Origin: Sphingomonas immobilis
GTDB lineage: Bacteria > Pseudomonadota > Alphaproteobacteria > Sphingomonadales > Sphingomonadaceae
DNA length: 64,000 nucleotides
NCBI RefSeq assembly: GCF_030580995.1
Contig: NZ_JAUQSZ010000010.1
Location: 62,001-126,000, forward strand
Direction of reading: 5' to 3'
Shown one piece after another: positions 8,828 through 18,204 of this stretch. The first letter of the stretch is position 1; every line of letters begins with the position of its first letter. The notes beneath the pieces were generated by a model. It saw only the letters and a list, made by a program, of their open reading frames with translations, made no database searches and was not told the DNA's origin. Both the position numbers and the translations under genes were made by a program.

Positions 8828-11167
8828 ATGGCGTTTAAGATCACCGCGCGTACCTTGCTCGAGTTGGGCGCTGAATTGATCGGGTCTGACGCTGTAGCTC
8901 TGTACGAGTTGGCGAAGAACTCCGTAGACGCTCGCTCAGCGGTTGTTCGGATTAAGGTCCAGTCGGTCCTCCCGTATTCGCGGTATCGTCAGGCTCTCGA
9001 CCTGATCGACGATGACGAACTGCCTCTCGCGGAGATTCGAAGTAACATAGAGCAGTGGATTTTTTCAGACGCCCCCGCGGGCGCGGCTCGTCCGATGTTG
9101 CTCGCGTTAGACGGTGCTCACGATGCACAGCAATTCCGTCAATTCCTCGTCGACGGATACCGCGAAATCAACTTTGTGGAAGTTTCCGACGATGGCGAAG
9201 GCATGTCCCTTGAGGATCTCGAAAATATCTTCCTCACGATCGGCACGCGGTCCCGGAGAGAGGAAAAGCGCGGCTGGGATGACCGCGGTGAAGACCCGTC
9301 CCGCCCGCTCCTAGGCGACAAGGGCGTCGGCCGCCTGTCGGTCATGCGGTTAGGCGAGCATCTCTCGGTAAGGACCAGTAAAGCCGGCGAGAAACGATGG
9401 AACGACTTGTCGATCGATTGGGCGAGATTCAGCCACGATTCCGACGCGCTTCTTGAAGATGTGGCGGTTGCTCCCGAACGAGGCCCACGCAAAGACGATG
9501 AAAGCACGCAGGGAACTACCATCCGCGTATCCCAGCTCAAAGGAGATTGGACACGCGCCAAGTTTGGCGAGATGCTTGACTCCGAATTCTCGCGGATGGT
9601 CGACCCATTCGATCGACGCCGAGGCAATCGACTATTCCGCATCGTTTACAACGACCAGCAGGTGACGCTTCCGCAAATCCCTCAACGGCTTTTTGATGTG
9701 GCGCATGCGACCGTCTCGGCGAGGTTCGAATATAAACCCGACGGACAATCGCAGCTGGTCCTCGACATGGATTACCGGCTTAATACGCATAAAAAGCAAG
9801 TTACGACGCTGCCCGAGGTTCGGCTTGTTTCCATCACTAAATCTCGATCGACGCGGGTATTGCGAAAGCTTGGGTCGTTTAAGGTCGAATTCCTTTGGTT
9901 TAATCGTCTTTTTCTAACGGCCGTGGAGGGGCTCGGCACAAAGTCCGACGTTCAAGCCATGGTGCGGCAATGGGCTGGTGGCCTGATGGTGTTTCGCGAT
10001 GGCTTTCGTATCAATCCATATGGCGGCGGCGACGACGACTGGCTTCAGCTCGACAAGAAAGCATTTGGGCGGCGAGGTTATAAGCTCAACCGCCAGCAGG
10101 TCATCGGACGCGTGAATCTCAGCTGGCGCAATCGGCGCCTTGTCGAACAGACTAACCGGGAAGGCTTAGTCGACAACGAATATAAAGAGGCATTGGTCAG
10201 CATCCTTCAAAAGATACTTGAGGATTTTAAGACGTTTAGCCAAAACATCGAGGACGAACTCAGACAGGAGGACTTAACCTCAGTAGATGTTCTGAAAGCG
10301 CGCGTCTCGAAATCGAAGACGGAAATCCAAAAACAGATACGCCAAATTGCAGTCGACGCGCCAGAACAGGCGGGGCCTCTGAAAGAAGTGGAGCGCCTTG
10401 TCCAGGCTCTGGCGTCGCAGATCGACGACGTTGATGGAATCATTGACGACTACAAAGATGAACGTCGAAAGTTTGTGCATCTCGCAGGTCTAGGCTTGAT
10501 GGTCGAACTTATCCTTCACGAGCTCGGGCGAAGCAGCAGTAGCACGCTGAGTACCCTCGAAGGAGTAGACAAATCGCAACTTGCAGGAAAACTGCCAGCT
10601 GTCTTCCAGACACTAGAAAGCCAATTGCGAACATTACAAAAGCGTATCGAAACTCTCGATCCGCTCAGCACGTCCCGTCGACAGACGAAAGAGGGTTTTA
10701 CGATCGAGGATTTAGTTCAGCAGGTTGTAGATGCCCGTGATGCCCAGGCCGAGCGGCACAAGGTTAAAGTTACGATCAACAGTACCGTTAAGCAGCCTTG
10801 GCGAGTTAGAGCCGTGCGCGGAATGTTGATCCAGATCTTAGAGAACCTCCTATCGAATTCCTTCTACTGGCTAAAGCAACAAGCCGTTATTGATCCCAGT
10901 TTTCGCCCGAGAATCCATATCGATATCGATCAGGACGCCAGCTTAATCGAAGTATCCGACAACGGCCCCGGCATTGAGCAAACCGAAGCAGAAAGAATTT
11001 TCAAGCCTTTTGAATCGGCGAAGCCCCCCGGTGAAGGGAATGGTCTCGGACTTTATATCGCGCGGGAGCTCGCAGAGTATCACGGGTGGACACTGCAACT
11101 TGTCGGCGACCCGACTGCCGAAATCTGGCGCCGTTTCTCCCTCGACCTCAGCGGAAAATCGAAATGA
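8828..11167 (+). CDS. Double-GHKL ATPase: HSP90-like N-domain fused to a histidine-kinase-like C-domain
   Basis: The protein of about 779 residues holds two GHKL ATPase domains. The N-terminal one has ELAKNSVDA (about residue 27), DDGEGM (about 121) and GDKGVGRLS (about 164), as in HSP90/MutL/MORC-like proteins. A coiled-coil linker rich in K/E/Q follows. The C-terminal half looks like a sensor kinase: an H-box-like LILHELGRSSSS with His near 564, the N-box ENLLSNS near 668, G1 SDNGPGI near 707 and G2 GNGLGLYIARELAEYHG near 738. There is no membrane segment or clear sensor domain. It overlaps the next gene by ATGA. GTG 8819 is an alternative start. Base composition is visibly less GC-rich than the ICE. 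Histidine phosphorylation is inferred, not shown. Confidence 0.8.
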   Translation: MAFKITARTLLELGAELIGSDAVALYELAKNSVDARSAVVRIKVQSVLPYSRYRQALDLIDDDELPLAEIRSNIEQWIFSDAPAGAARPMLLALDGAHDAQQFRQFLVDGYREINFVEVSDDGEGMSLEDLENIFLTIGTRSRREEKRGWDDRGEDPSRPLLGDKGVGRLSVMRLGEHLSVRTSKAGEKRWNDLSIDWARFSHDSDALLEDVAVAPERGPRKDDESTQGTTIRVSQLKGDWTRAKFGEMLDSEFSRMVDPFDRRRGNRLFRIVYNDQQVTLPQIPQRLFDVAHATVSARFEYKPDGQSQLVLDMDYRLNTHKKQVTTLPEVRLVSITKSRSTRVLRKLGSFKVEFLWFNRLFLTAVEGLGTKSDVQAMVRQWAGGLMVFRDGFRINPYGGGDDDWLQLDKKAFGRRGYKLNRQQVIGRVNLSWRNRRLVEQTNREGLVDNEYKEALVSILQKILEDFKTFSQNIEDELRQEDLTSVDVLKARVSKSKTEIQKQIRQIAVDAPEQAGPLKEVERLVQALASQIDDVDGIIDDYKDERRKFVHLAGLGLMVELILHELGRSSSSTLSTLEGVDKSQLAGKLPAVFQTLESQLRTLQKRIETLDPLSTSRRQTKEGFTIEDLVQQVVDARDAQAERHKVKVTINSTVKQPWRVRAVRGMLIQILENLLSNSFYWLKQQAVIDPSFRPRIHIDIDQDASLIEVSDNGPGIEQTEAERIFKPFESAKPPGEGNGLGLYIARELAEYHGWTLQLVGDPTAEIWRRFSLDLSGKSK

Positions 11168-13095
11168 GCGATAGCCTCGCAACTGCAGCACAAGTCGGGG
11201 GCGTCGAACTGCTCGCCATTGTCGACGACGCTTATGATCCGCCGCGCGGCGACGAGATTTCCGAGGACGCATTCAATCGCTTCGTTCAGTCGATGGAGGA
11301 TAATCCCCAGAGAATTGCATCACTTGCCGCCTCGAGCATGTTTGTGGAAGCCGACCTGGATGACTGGGAGAATTTTGCAAACAGGGCAGACCTGATCGAT
11401 CGGCTTTGGAACCTCAACGTCGGCGTGGTGACGGCCGCAGCGATGACGGAGGAGGTGATCCAGAGTTTGGAAATTTTGTTCTCAGACGTCAGTCAGGACA
11501 GGATTAGCAAGCTCCAGCAATTACGTCCGCTAGAGGCGTTGCTGGCGGCAACGAAGGTACGCGTCATGAAGCTCGGAGCAGACCCCGAGCCCGCCCTCGT
11601 CGCTCAAGCAAACGTTGTATTTCTCGATCTTTTTTTGTCGTCCGACATCCCACCAAACCCTGCTCCGGGTGTGACGCCCAGATCTGCGCTGGATCGCGCG
11701 CGCGAGCGAGCGACGCGCTACCTCGAAGACGTAAGGCAGCAAACGGCCGGGGATATCGGCTCGGTCGCGCCAGCATTCATCCTGATATCTTCGCTCGGTA
11801 CGCAGCAAATTGCGCAAAATTTCCGTAAAAAAACCACCCAGACAGCCTCTCGCTTTCGCTTCGTGCAGAAGCAGGCGATTGAGCGCGCGGACCCACAGGA
11901 TCTGTTAGCGATCGCAGAGATTTTCAGAACCTGCCGAGCGAGCGCCGTCCTCGAACCGCTCCGCAAGGCACTGCCGATCGTCATTGAAGAAGCCCGCAAC
12001 TGGGTTGCAGATCGGCTCATCGGACTGGAAATCGCTGATTTTGCCCGACTCTATGAGCTAAGCCTTCAAGCGGAAGGGCAACCCGTGGAAGATTATATCA
12101 AAGAGGTCGTCGCTGGCGCAGTGGCGGAACGGGTGATGTGCGCTTTCTCAAAACATACACCGACGACCGATCGGCCCAACCCGTTTGCCGATGTTCCGAG
12201 CCATTTTATTGAAGCCCCATCTAACGCAATGGCAGAGCTTTATAACGCCACGCGCACTACCCAAGACCGAGGCTACCGTGGTCCCGACGATACGTTGCCG
12301 CTTTCAGGCGATCTCTTCTTAGAGGGCACTTTGCCAAAAAGTTCAGCAACTCCGCTCTATGGGCGCACTATTACCGCTGTAATGACCCCAATCTGCGATT
12401 TGATGAGCCGAAACGGCGGAGAGCCCGCAGCGACTGCCGTACTAATGCTGCAGGGTACTCTTCGGCCGACTTACCACAAACATCAACTTGATCCGCAGAT
12501 GGTAATCTTGAATGGAAAATTTTACGAAGTGGATTGGGAACTCAAGCATCCTCAAGCCCTGCCCCTGAAAACGCTACGACAGGATATTAAGGCAAAAAAG
12601 CGGATTTGGCTTGGACGGCTTAAAGCTGAGCATTTCCTGTCACTGCAGTCACAATACCTTTCTTCGTTCGCGCGGGTTGGTCTGCTCAAGGCGCCCGCTA
12701 TCTTTGAACCTCTTGCGGGAAAGATTTGCGTACGGGAAGCCGGAGCGCTGATTGAACTAGGTGAGCCTTTCGATGCTAAAAGTGCGTTTGCGTTTCAGTC
12801 TCCCCAGACTGGGAAGGAGCCGTCGAAGCAGCCAGTCTTCTTCACTGGTGCATTCCTAACTCATTTTAGATCGGTTCTGCAGCAAACTGTGACTTCGGCC
12901 GATCGCGCAGCCGCGACGCGGACCAAGGCCCAAGGCTTGCTGGATCGCATGAATCAGCTCGTCACGATGGTCTCACGAAGGCCACCTAATTCTCACGGCA
13001 TCAACGATTACCTTCGTGTGGATCTGCTTAGCAGGCGCGACACGGCAGTTACGGCCTCAGCCGACGGCGTCATCATCATTGTTTTGAAATATTGA
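11164..13095 (+). CDS. Large protein with an atypical receiver-like domain, partner of the GHKL kinase
   Basis: The 643-residue protein starts with a receiver-like pattern: IVDDAYDPP (Asp21-Asp22), a hydrophobic strand with a candidate phospho-acceptor VVFLDLFL (Asp155) and a strand ending in LISS (Ser near 210). In a normal receiver the acidic pair and the acceptor Asp are about 45 residues apart; here they are about 134 apart, so the domain holds a large helical insertion. The remaining 400 residues match no family that I recognise. It is translationally coupled (ATGA) to the GHKL gene and convergent with sspD, leaving only 26 bases between them. A kinase-receiver relay is inferred from the pairing. 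Confidence 0.65.
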   Translation: MSDSLATAAQVGGVELLAIVDDAYDPPRGDEISEDAFNRFVQSMEDNPQRIASLAASSMFVEADLDDWENFANRADLIDRLWNLNVGVVTAAAMTEEVIQSLEILFSDVSQDRISKLQQLRPLEALLAATKVRVMKLGADPEPALVAQANVVFLDLFLSSDIPPNPAPGVTPRSALDRARERATRYLEDVRQQTAGDIGSVAPAFILISSLGTQQIAQNFRKKTTQTASRFRFVQKQAIERADPQDLLAIAEIFRTCRASAVLEPLRKALPIVIEEARNWVADRLIGLEIADFARLYELSLQAEGQPVEDYIKEVVAGAVAERVMCAFSKHTPTTDRPNPFADVPSHFIEAPSNAMAELYNATRTTQDRGYRGPDDTLPLSGDLFLEGTLPKSSATPLYGRTITAVMTPICDLMSRNGGEPAATAVLMLQGTLRPTYHKHQLDPQMVILNGKFYEVDWELKHPQALPLKTLRQDIKAKKRIWLGRLKAEHFLSLQSQYLSSFARVGLLKAPAIFEPLAGKICVREAGALIELGEPFDAKSAFAFQSPQTGKEPSKQPVFFTGAFLTHFRSVLQQTVTSADRAAATRTKAQGLLDRMNQLVTMVSRRPPNSHGINDYLRVDLLSRRDTAVTASADGVIIIVLKY

Positions 13096-13121
13096 TCGCA
13101 GCAGCAAGAGTGCAAGCGCTC

Positions 13122-13922
13122 TTACAAGCTGCAGATCAAGCACCCCTCAGGCTCTTCCACCTCAACATCCGCACCGCCGAGCACCGCTGAGAGCGGCAGA
13201 TTTTCACGTCGTGCCGCGCGCCGCGCGAGCGATGCCTCATGGTTCCGCTCGATCTGCGCCATACGCTCGGGCTGCTCTAGCTCGGCAAGCGATTCCCCGC
13301 CGCACCAAGTGAACTGTTTACTCACTGCGGCACTGCGAACTTCGTAGAGCTTCGCGCGCTCGAAATATTCGGGGTGCTTCCGCTTCATGCGGACCCATTC
13401 GATCTTCTGCTGGTAAAAGCAGAAGTAGCAGCCCGAACGCGACCGCCCCCAGTCCATGTATTTCGGCAAGCCGAGCCCACTTTCTTCCAGGATCCGGAAG
13501 ATATCGGCGCGAACAAGCCCGTCTTCCTGAAACGGATATACCGCCGTGATATTGGGCTTGGTGCTGATATAGCCGACGCGGTTCTCATCGGCGCGCAGCC
13601 CTACATAATTGATGCAGGGATCCTCGCCGATATAGGCTTCGAACGGCTTCAGCTTGAGCATCTTGGTGCACCAGCGCCGGTGGTTAGACGGCAGCATGTC
13701 GCCATAGACCGCAAGCCAGTGTTCGAACGTGTCTTCAGGCGTCGTGCGCACGACGGGCCGGCCAAGCAGGCTTTCGAGCCGCGCCATGTAATCGTACGTC
13801 TCGGGAAGTTCGTGGCCGGTATCGTGGAAGATATACTCCATGTCGGGCACGCGGTCGCGCAGGTAGACGGCGAGCGCCGCGCTGTCCTTGCCCCCCGACA
13901 GACTGAGAATATGGCGTGTCAT
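13122..13922 (-). CDS. sspD: SspD-like ATP-pyrophosphatase/PAPS reductase family protein (DNA phosphorothioation)
   Basis: The 266-residue protein belongs to the PP-loop ATP pyrophosphatase/PAPS reductase family. Its N-terminus HILSLSGGKDSAALAVYL carries the SGGKDS PP-loop, followed by FHDTGHELPETYDY. Cysteines in RRWCTKMLKLKPFE and SGCYFCFYQQKIEW may hold a cluster or relay sulfur. In Ssp systems this enzyme activates the backbone with ATP so that sulfur from SspA can be inserted. The start overlaps the end of sspC by four bases, and the A-B-C-D order matches Ssp loci. The neighbours separate it from DndC or sulfate-assimilation CysH. Confidence 0.85.
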   Translation of the reverse strand: MTRHILSLSGGKDSAALAVYLRDRVPDMEYIFHDTGHELPETYDYMARLESLLGRPVVRTTPEDTFEHWLAVYGDMLPSNHRRWCTKMLKLKPFEAYIGEDPCINYVGLRADENRVGYISTKPNITAVYPFQEDGLVRADIFRILEESGLGLPKYMDWGRSRSGCYFCFYQQKIEWVRMKRKHPEYFERAKLYEVRSAAVSKQFTWCGGESLAELEQPERMAQIERNHEASLARRAARRENLPLSAVLGGADVEVEEPEGCLICSL

Positions 13923-16900
13923 GCGCGGTCCTGTCGCTCCACGGGCGCGTCTGCCCCCTGCCCTGCCTGTTCGTGCATCACCTCAAGCGACAACAAGGCA
14001 GCGACCTTGTCCAGGCTGATATCAGCCTCCTTGGCCATCCGGGACAGGGAATGGAACACCGTCAGCTGCGCGCTGGTGAGATCATCGACATCGACGATCA
14101 CCGACCGCTCGTGCCCATCGACCTTGGTCAGCGAAACGCGCACCGCGCTGCGCGCAGACTCCCCGTTTCCGAACGCAGCCGCCTCGACGCGGTTGAACTG
14201 GCCGGCGAGCTCGGCAAGCCGCGAGCGCCATAGGTCGACATCGTGCGCGAGCCACCGGCTCGGCGGCTTGCCGACCACTGCGCCCGCGAGTGCCTCCGTC
14301 CATGGGTCCTCCCCGAGCGCGCCGTCGGCGACGCGCAGGATGAAGGTTTTCAAGGCCGCTTCGCGCACGCGGAACCCGAGTGGCGCCGCGCGTTCGATCA
14401 GGTCCGCCCGGTCGCGCGCGTCGAGCGCGAAGAGCAGCTCCGAGCGCATCCGCTCCAGGAGCTTGGGGTAGCACGCGCGCAGCTCGGCGACCGCCGCATC
14501 AAGTGTCTCGACAAAAGCGCCAGCGCGGGCCGCGTCGGCACGCGTGTCCGCGCCAAACGGTTCCGCGCCGCACGCCGCCGGGAGTTCGCTGAATACGAGA
14601 TCGATGGGGCTGCGCGTGTCCTTGAGCACCTTAAGAACGGCGCGCGCGGTATCGCCCAGCACCGGCGAATGCTGCACGTGGAACGGCAGATCGACCCCGA
14701 AGCGGATCAACGGATCGACCACGACGCGAATGCCGCTCGCGACGGGGGGCTGGTCAAGCAGAACCGCAAGTCGGCGGAAGACATCGGCGCGCACGCCTTC
14801 CAGCGATACCCATTGCAGCGCGAAGTGCTCCGGCCCCTTGAGGATGCGCATGAACGCTGCGCCATCCAGGCGCGTGCAATAGGTGCCACGCTCGAACAGT
14901 GCGACGCGGTGGCCGGCTGCAACCAAGGTCGTCGCGAGCAAGAGCGGGGCAAGGCCGCGGCGGACACCATAAGGCTTTGCCCGAACCAAAGCATACAGAT
15001 CGCCCAGCGGAACTCGGCCATCAGCCGCGCTGAGCCGGGCCTCGATCGCATCCAGCGCGGGTCGCAAGCGCAGTGGGTCATCCTCGCTGCGCGGCGGCGC
15101 AATCGTCCAGGTGCCGTCGATCTCGCGGTGGATACGCCCGCGTCGAAGCAGCGACAGATACAGGGCGCGCTCGGGAGGATTCTTCTTCGGCGCGAACCCC
15201 AGTTCGGGATCGTGCGCATGAGCAAACATGCTCTCGATGAGACGCTGCCGGGCTCCCGCGCCGGCACTGGTGAGGGCGTGCCGGTTGACGAGCTCGTTCT
15301 CGACGAGCGGCGCTCGGTTGAAGACGGTATCGCACAGGGTTGAGATCGTGACGTGAATCGGCACCGTGAGCGCCTGCTCGCCACCGCTGCGAAACAGGAG
15401 AACAGGACGCGACGGCGCGTGCGCGCTCAAACCGACCGCCGCTTCGACCGCCGCGACGAGCCGTATCTCAAGATCGGCAATACCGCGATCGATCTCCGCT
15501 GCGGCAAAGGCGTCTTCCTGAAGGGCGCCGGCATTCGCGACCACCCAACGATGTCGCAGCAAATCGAGCATCATCGGCCCCAGCTCCGGCATGGCCGGCA
15601 CCGGCACGACCAGCATGGTGCTCTGCTCGCCGGTTACCTCCGCGGCCCAGGCGCGCGCGATCCGCTGATCCTCGTCGTTGCCACAGATCACGGCGACAAC
15701 GCCGCCATCGGCTTCACCGTGGTCCTCGAAGCCCGTCAGCGCGGACGCGTGCGTACACCGGACAGCGAAACGTCGACTGGTGCCCTTCGTGACGGAATGC
15801 CGGCGTGCGAGCACATGGCTGCGGATCGGCAGACCGCTCAGGTGGCGCGGCAGATCGCGCAGGACGTGCTGCGCATCGACCTCGCGGGCAGCATCCGCCC
15901 AGATTGCAGTCAGATCGACACGTCGACTGGTCCAGAGCCGGAGTTCGGTGCGGCCGGGCCGCCGGAACAGCAAGCCTCCCGTGACCAGCCGCGCAACCGC
16001 ATCATCGATCGCCTCCGGGGTGAAAGCCGGCACGAGGGCCGCCCGCACGCTATCCGTGGTCGCGGAGAGGTCGAGAGCATCGACAAGATTGAGCATACCG
16101 ATCGTCTTGAGCACGGCGGTCTCGACAGCGTCGGCCTCGCTCGCGCGGTCGAGCACGGCCGCGATCCGGTCCCACTCGCCGGAACTGGCACGCGAGGTCA
16201 GTCGGTGACCGAACGATGATGCCACGTAATCGAAGAAGTGCTGCACGCCGTAGAGGTCCGTCCCGACCGGCGTCGTGGCGGCAAAGGCACGCAGGCCGTT
16301 CGGCTCCTCGCTGGCGGCAAAGCCGAACAGCGACCGCTCGTTCTGGCCGTGACGCGCGAAGAAACGCGCCATGACCGGGAGCGCCGCCGGATGAACGGGC
16401 CAACACCCCACAGGCGTGGGTCCGGTGCGCGGGCCAAGCCATCCGAGAGCTCGTACCCGCTTGATCGCGTCGTCATGGGCCTTTCGGACTTTGCTACCGC
16501 TCGCGATTGGCGCGATCGCGAGTGCGGCCGAGAGCAAGGCGGCAGTGTGCGACAAGGGATGATCGAACACGAGCTCCTCGAAGCGCTCCGCGACCTTTTC
16601 CCATTCCCCGCGGCGTGCGGCGCGCCAATCCTCGGCATAGGACTGAAAGCCCTTGTGGAGGATTAGCACGACGCCGAGCGGTGCGTCACCCGAACGCGCA
16701 GCAGCTTCGGCCAGTGCCTGCAGGCGGAAGACGTCGAACCCGTGGGCATCGCTAGCGGCTTCGAGGAACTTGCCCATCTCGTCGATCACGAGCAGCAGCC
16801 CGTCAAAGGCGCCCGACGCCCGCAGCGCGTCGCGCAGCGCAATAATCGCGTCGAAAGGTTCCGCGCAGGCAAGGATTGCCTTCGCGGTCTTCGGCGCAAG

Positions 16901-17305
16901 CAAACCGGGGGTCACCGCGACATGTGCAAGCGCGGCCCGTACACCCTCGGTCAGGCCAACGCGCGATCCCGTGACGATCAGCGGGAACATGCGCGGCGCG
17001 CCACCGCCTATCTCGACCAGTCGCCGCATCGGCATCGCGGGGTCGCTGACCCGCGGGTCGAGCGCCTGGACCAAAGCCAGCGCGAGCGCGGACTTGCCGA
17101 CACCGAAGTCTCCGATGATCCGCCATGCGCGTCGTGTTCCCTTGTCGCGCAGGCCCGCCAGGATTTCCGCCGCACCGCGCTCAAGCCAGGGCGTCAGCAC
17201 CAGCGAGCGCGAGGCGCCGGGGTCCGCAGCATCGCGTTCCAAAGCAACAGAGCGATAGAACATGCCCGCGTTACCCAGCAGATCGGCGATCATACCTGTG
17301 GTCAT
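13919..17305 (-). CDS. sspC: SspC-like large P-loop ATPase (DNA phosphorothioation)
   Basis: This 1128-residue protein has Walker A IIGDFGVGKSALALAL (Lys71) and Walker B FDGLLLVIDEMGKFLEAA (about residue 170). The remainder is a long, mainly helical region with no membrane segment and no nuclease motif that I recognise. It lies between the DUF4007 gene and the PP-loop gene and overlaps both by four bases, so the set is one operon. In Ssp systems the third gene product is an ATPase needed, with SspB and SspD, for single-strand phosphorothioation. Assignment is by size, ATPase motifs and order. Confidence 0.82.
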   Translation of the reverse strand: MTTGMIADLLGNAGMFYRSVALERDAADPGASRSLVLTPWLERGAAEILAGLRDKGTRRAWRIIGDFGVGKSALALALVQALDPRVSDPAMPMRRLVEIGGGAPRMFPLIVTGSRVGLTEGVRAALAHVAVTPGLLAPKTAKAILACAEPFDAIIALRDALRASGAFDGLLLVIDEMGKFLEAASDAHGFDVFRLQALAEAAARSGDAPLGVVLILHKGFQSYAEDWRAARRGEWEKVAERFEELVFDHPLSHTAALLSAALAIAPIASGSKVRKAHDDAIKRVRALGWLGPRTGPTPVGCWPVHPAALPVMARFFARHGQNERSLFGFAASEEPNGLRAFAATTPVGTDLYGVQHFFDYVASSFGHRLTSRASSGEWDRIAAVLDRASEADAVETAVLKTIGMLNLVDALDLSATTDSVRAALVPAFTPEAIDDAVARLVTGGLLFRRPGRTELRLWTSRRVDLTAIWADAAREVDAQHVLRDLPRHLSGLPIRSHVLARRHSVTKGTSRRFAVRCTHASALTGFEDHGEADGGVVAVICGNDEDQRIARAWAAEVTGEQSTMLVVPVPAMPELGPMMLDLLRHRWVVANAGALQEDAFAAAEIDRGIADLEIRLVAAVEAAVGLSAHAPSRPVLLFRSGGEQALTVPIHVTISTLCDTVFNRAPLVENELVNRHALTSAGAGARQRLIESMFAHAHDPELGFAPKKNPPERALYLSLLRRGRIHREIDGTWTIAPPRSEDDPLRLRPALDAIEARLSAADGRVPLGDLYALVRAKPYGVRRGLAPLLLATTLVAAGHRVALFERGTYCTRLDGAAFMRILKGPEHFALQWVSLEGVRADVFRRLAVLLDQPPVASGIRVVVDPLIRFGVDLPFHVQHSPVLGDTARAVLKVLKDTRSPIDLVFSELPAACGAEPFGADTRADAARAGAFVETLDAAVAELRACYPKLLERMRSELLFALDARDRADLIERAAPLGFRVREAALKTFILRVADGALGEDPWTEALAGAVVGKPPSRWLAHDVDLWRSRLAELAGQFNRVEAAAFGNGESARSAVRVSLTKVDGHERSVIVDVDDLTSAQLTVFHSLSRMAKEADISLDKVAALLSLEVMHEQAGQGADAPVERQDRA

Positions 17306-18204
17306 GCGTAAATCTCCCGCAAGCGCGCGTCTGGATCGAGCGGTACCACAGCCGTGACGTTGCCAGCCTCACCGGAGGGGCGGTAGGACCACAGCTCGGT
17401 AGTGTGCTCGAGATGATCGCGCAGGTCCTCAGGATCGAGGCGCAGAGTGGCGCCGGGCGAACCCTCGCCATGGGCAAGATCGCGAAACGTCAACACGGAT
17501 TCGCCAAGCCGGCGCGCTTTCCAGTAGCTGGCGACAGCAAAATCGACTACCGGCGCACCAACGTCGACGATCGGAACGCGCGCAAGTGTGAACACCGGCT
17601 CGATCCGCTCGACACCACCGCGCCGGCGTCCGGCACGCTGCACGAGTCCGAGATCCACCAGCGGCCCATCCAGCGCGTCCTCGGGTGAGGCGGCGCTGAG
17701 CGAACCCAAATAGCTGTGCAGGAAAACATCGGCGTGCTGCAGCAGGGTTACGTCCGAATGCTCATAGCCGAGCCGCTCGCCTTCAAGCCGCATTTCAGAC
17801 AGCAACTCGGAGCGCGTGAAGTCGGCACGCATGCGCTTGAACAGGATGTGGCGCCACGCGAATAGCGGGGCTTCAACAGCGGTGCTCAACTGCCAGTGAA
17901 GCAACCATTGGGTTTCCACGCGTTCGATGAAGGGATCGAGGCCGTTCTCGCCAAACACCGTGTCGCCAAACGGAAGCAAGGCCCAGCGACCGCTCCGCGC
18001 CGACGCCACACCGAACGCCTCGAGCCAGAACCGGAGCGACCGCACCATATTCTTGCCTAGACCGAGCTCCAGGATGGCGCGCTCGTCATCCACGAGCGCT
18101 GCCGGATCGCGGGCGATCAGACGAACCGCCTTGGGCAACCAGGCAAAGCGACAAGCGAAGGTCTCGTGCCCCGAAAAACGCGGGCGGGCGGCAACGGCGT
18201 TCAT
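17302..18204 (-). CDS. sspB: SspB-like DUF4007 protein, phosphorothioation nickase
   Basis: The 300-residue product opens with RPRFSGHETFACRFAWLPKA and, soon after, LGLGKNMVRSLRFWLEAFG, the hallmark of DUF4007. DUF4007 proteins are the SspB component, reported to nick DNA so that sulfur can be placed in one strand. ATG 18204 is chosen because it overlaps the sspA stop (18201) by four bases and the DUF4007 signature begins right after it. The frame stays open upstream only as an sspA shadow. Good agreement of motif and context. Confidence 0.87.
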   Translation of the reverse strand: MNAVAARPRFSGHETFACRFAWLPKAVRLIARDPAALVDDERAILELGLGKNMVRSLRFWLEAFGVASARSGRWALLPFGDTVFGENGLDPFIERVETQWLLHWQLSTAVEAPLFAWRHILFKRMRADFTRSELLSEMRLEGERLGYEHSDVTLLQHADVFLHSYLGSLSAASPEDALDGPLVDLGLVQRAGRRRGGVERIEPVFTLARVPIVDVGAPVVDFAVASYWKARRLGESVLTFRDLAHGEGSPGATLRLDPEDLRDHLEHTTELWSYRPSGEAGNVTAVVPLDPDARLREIYA

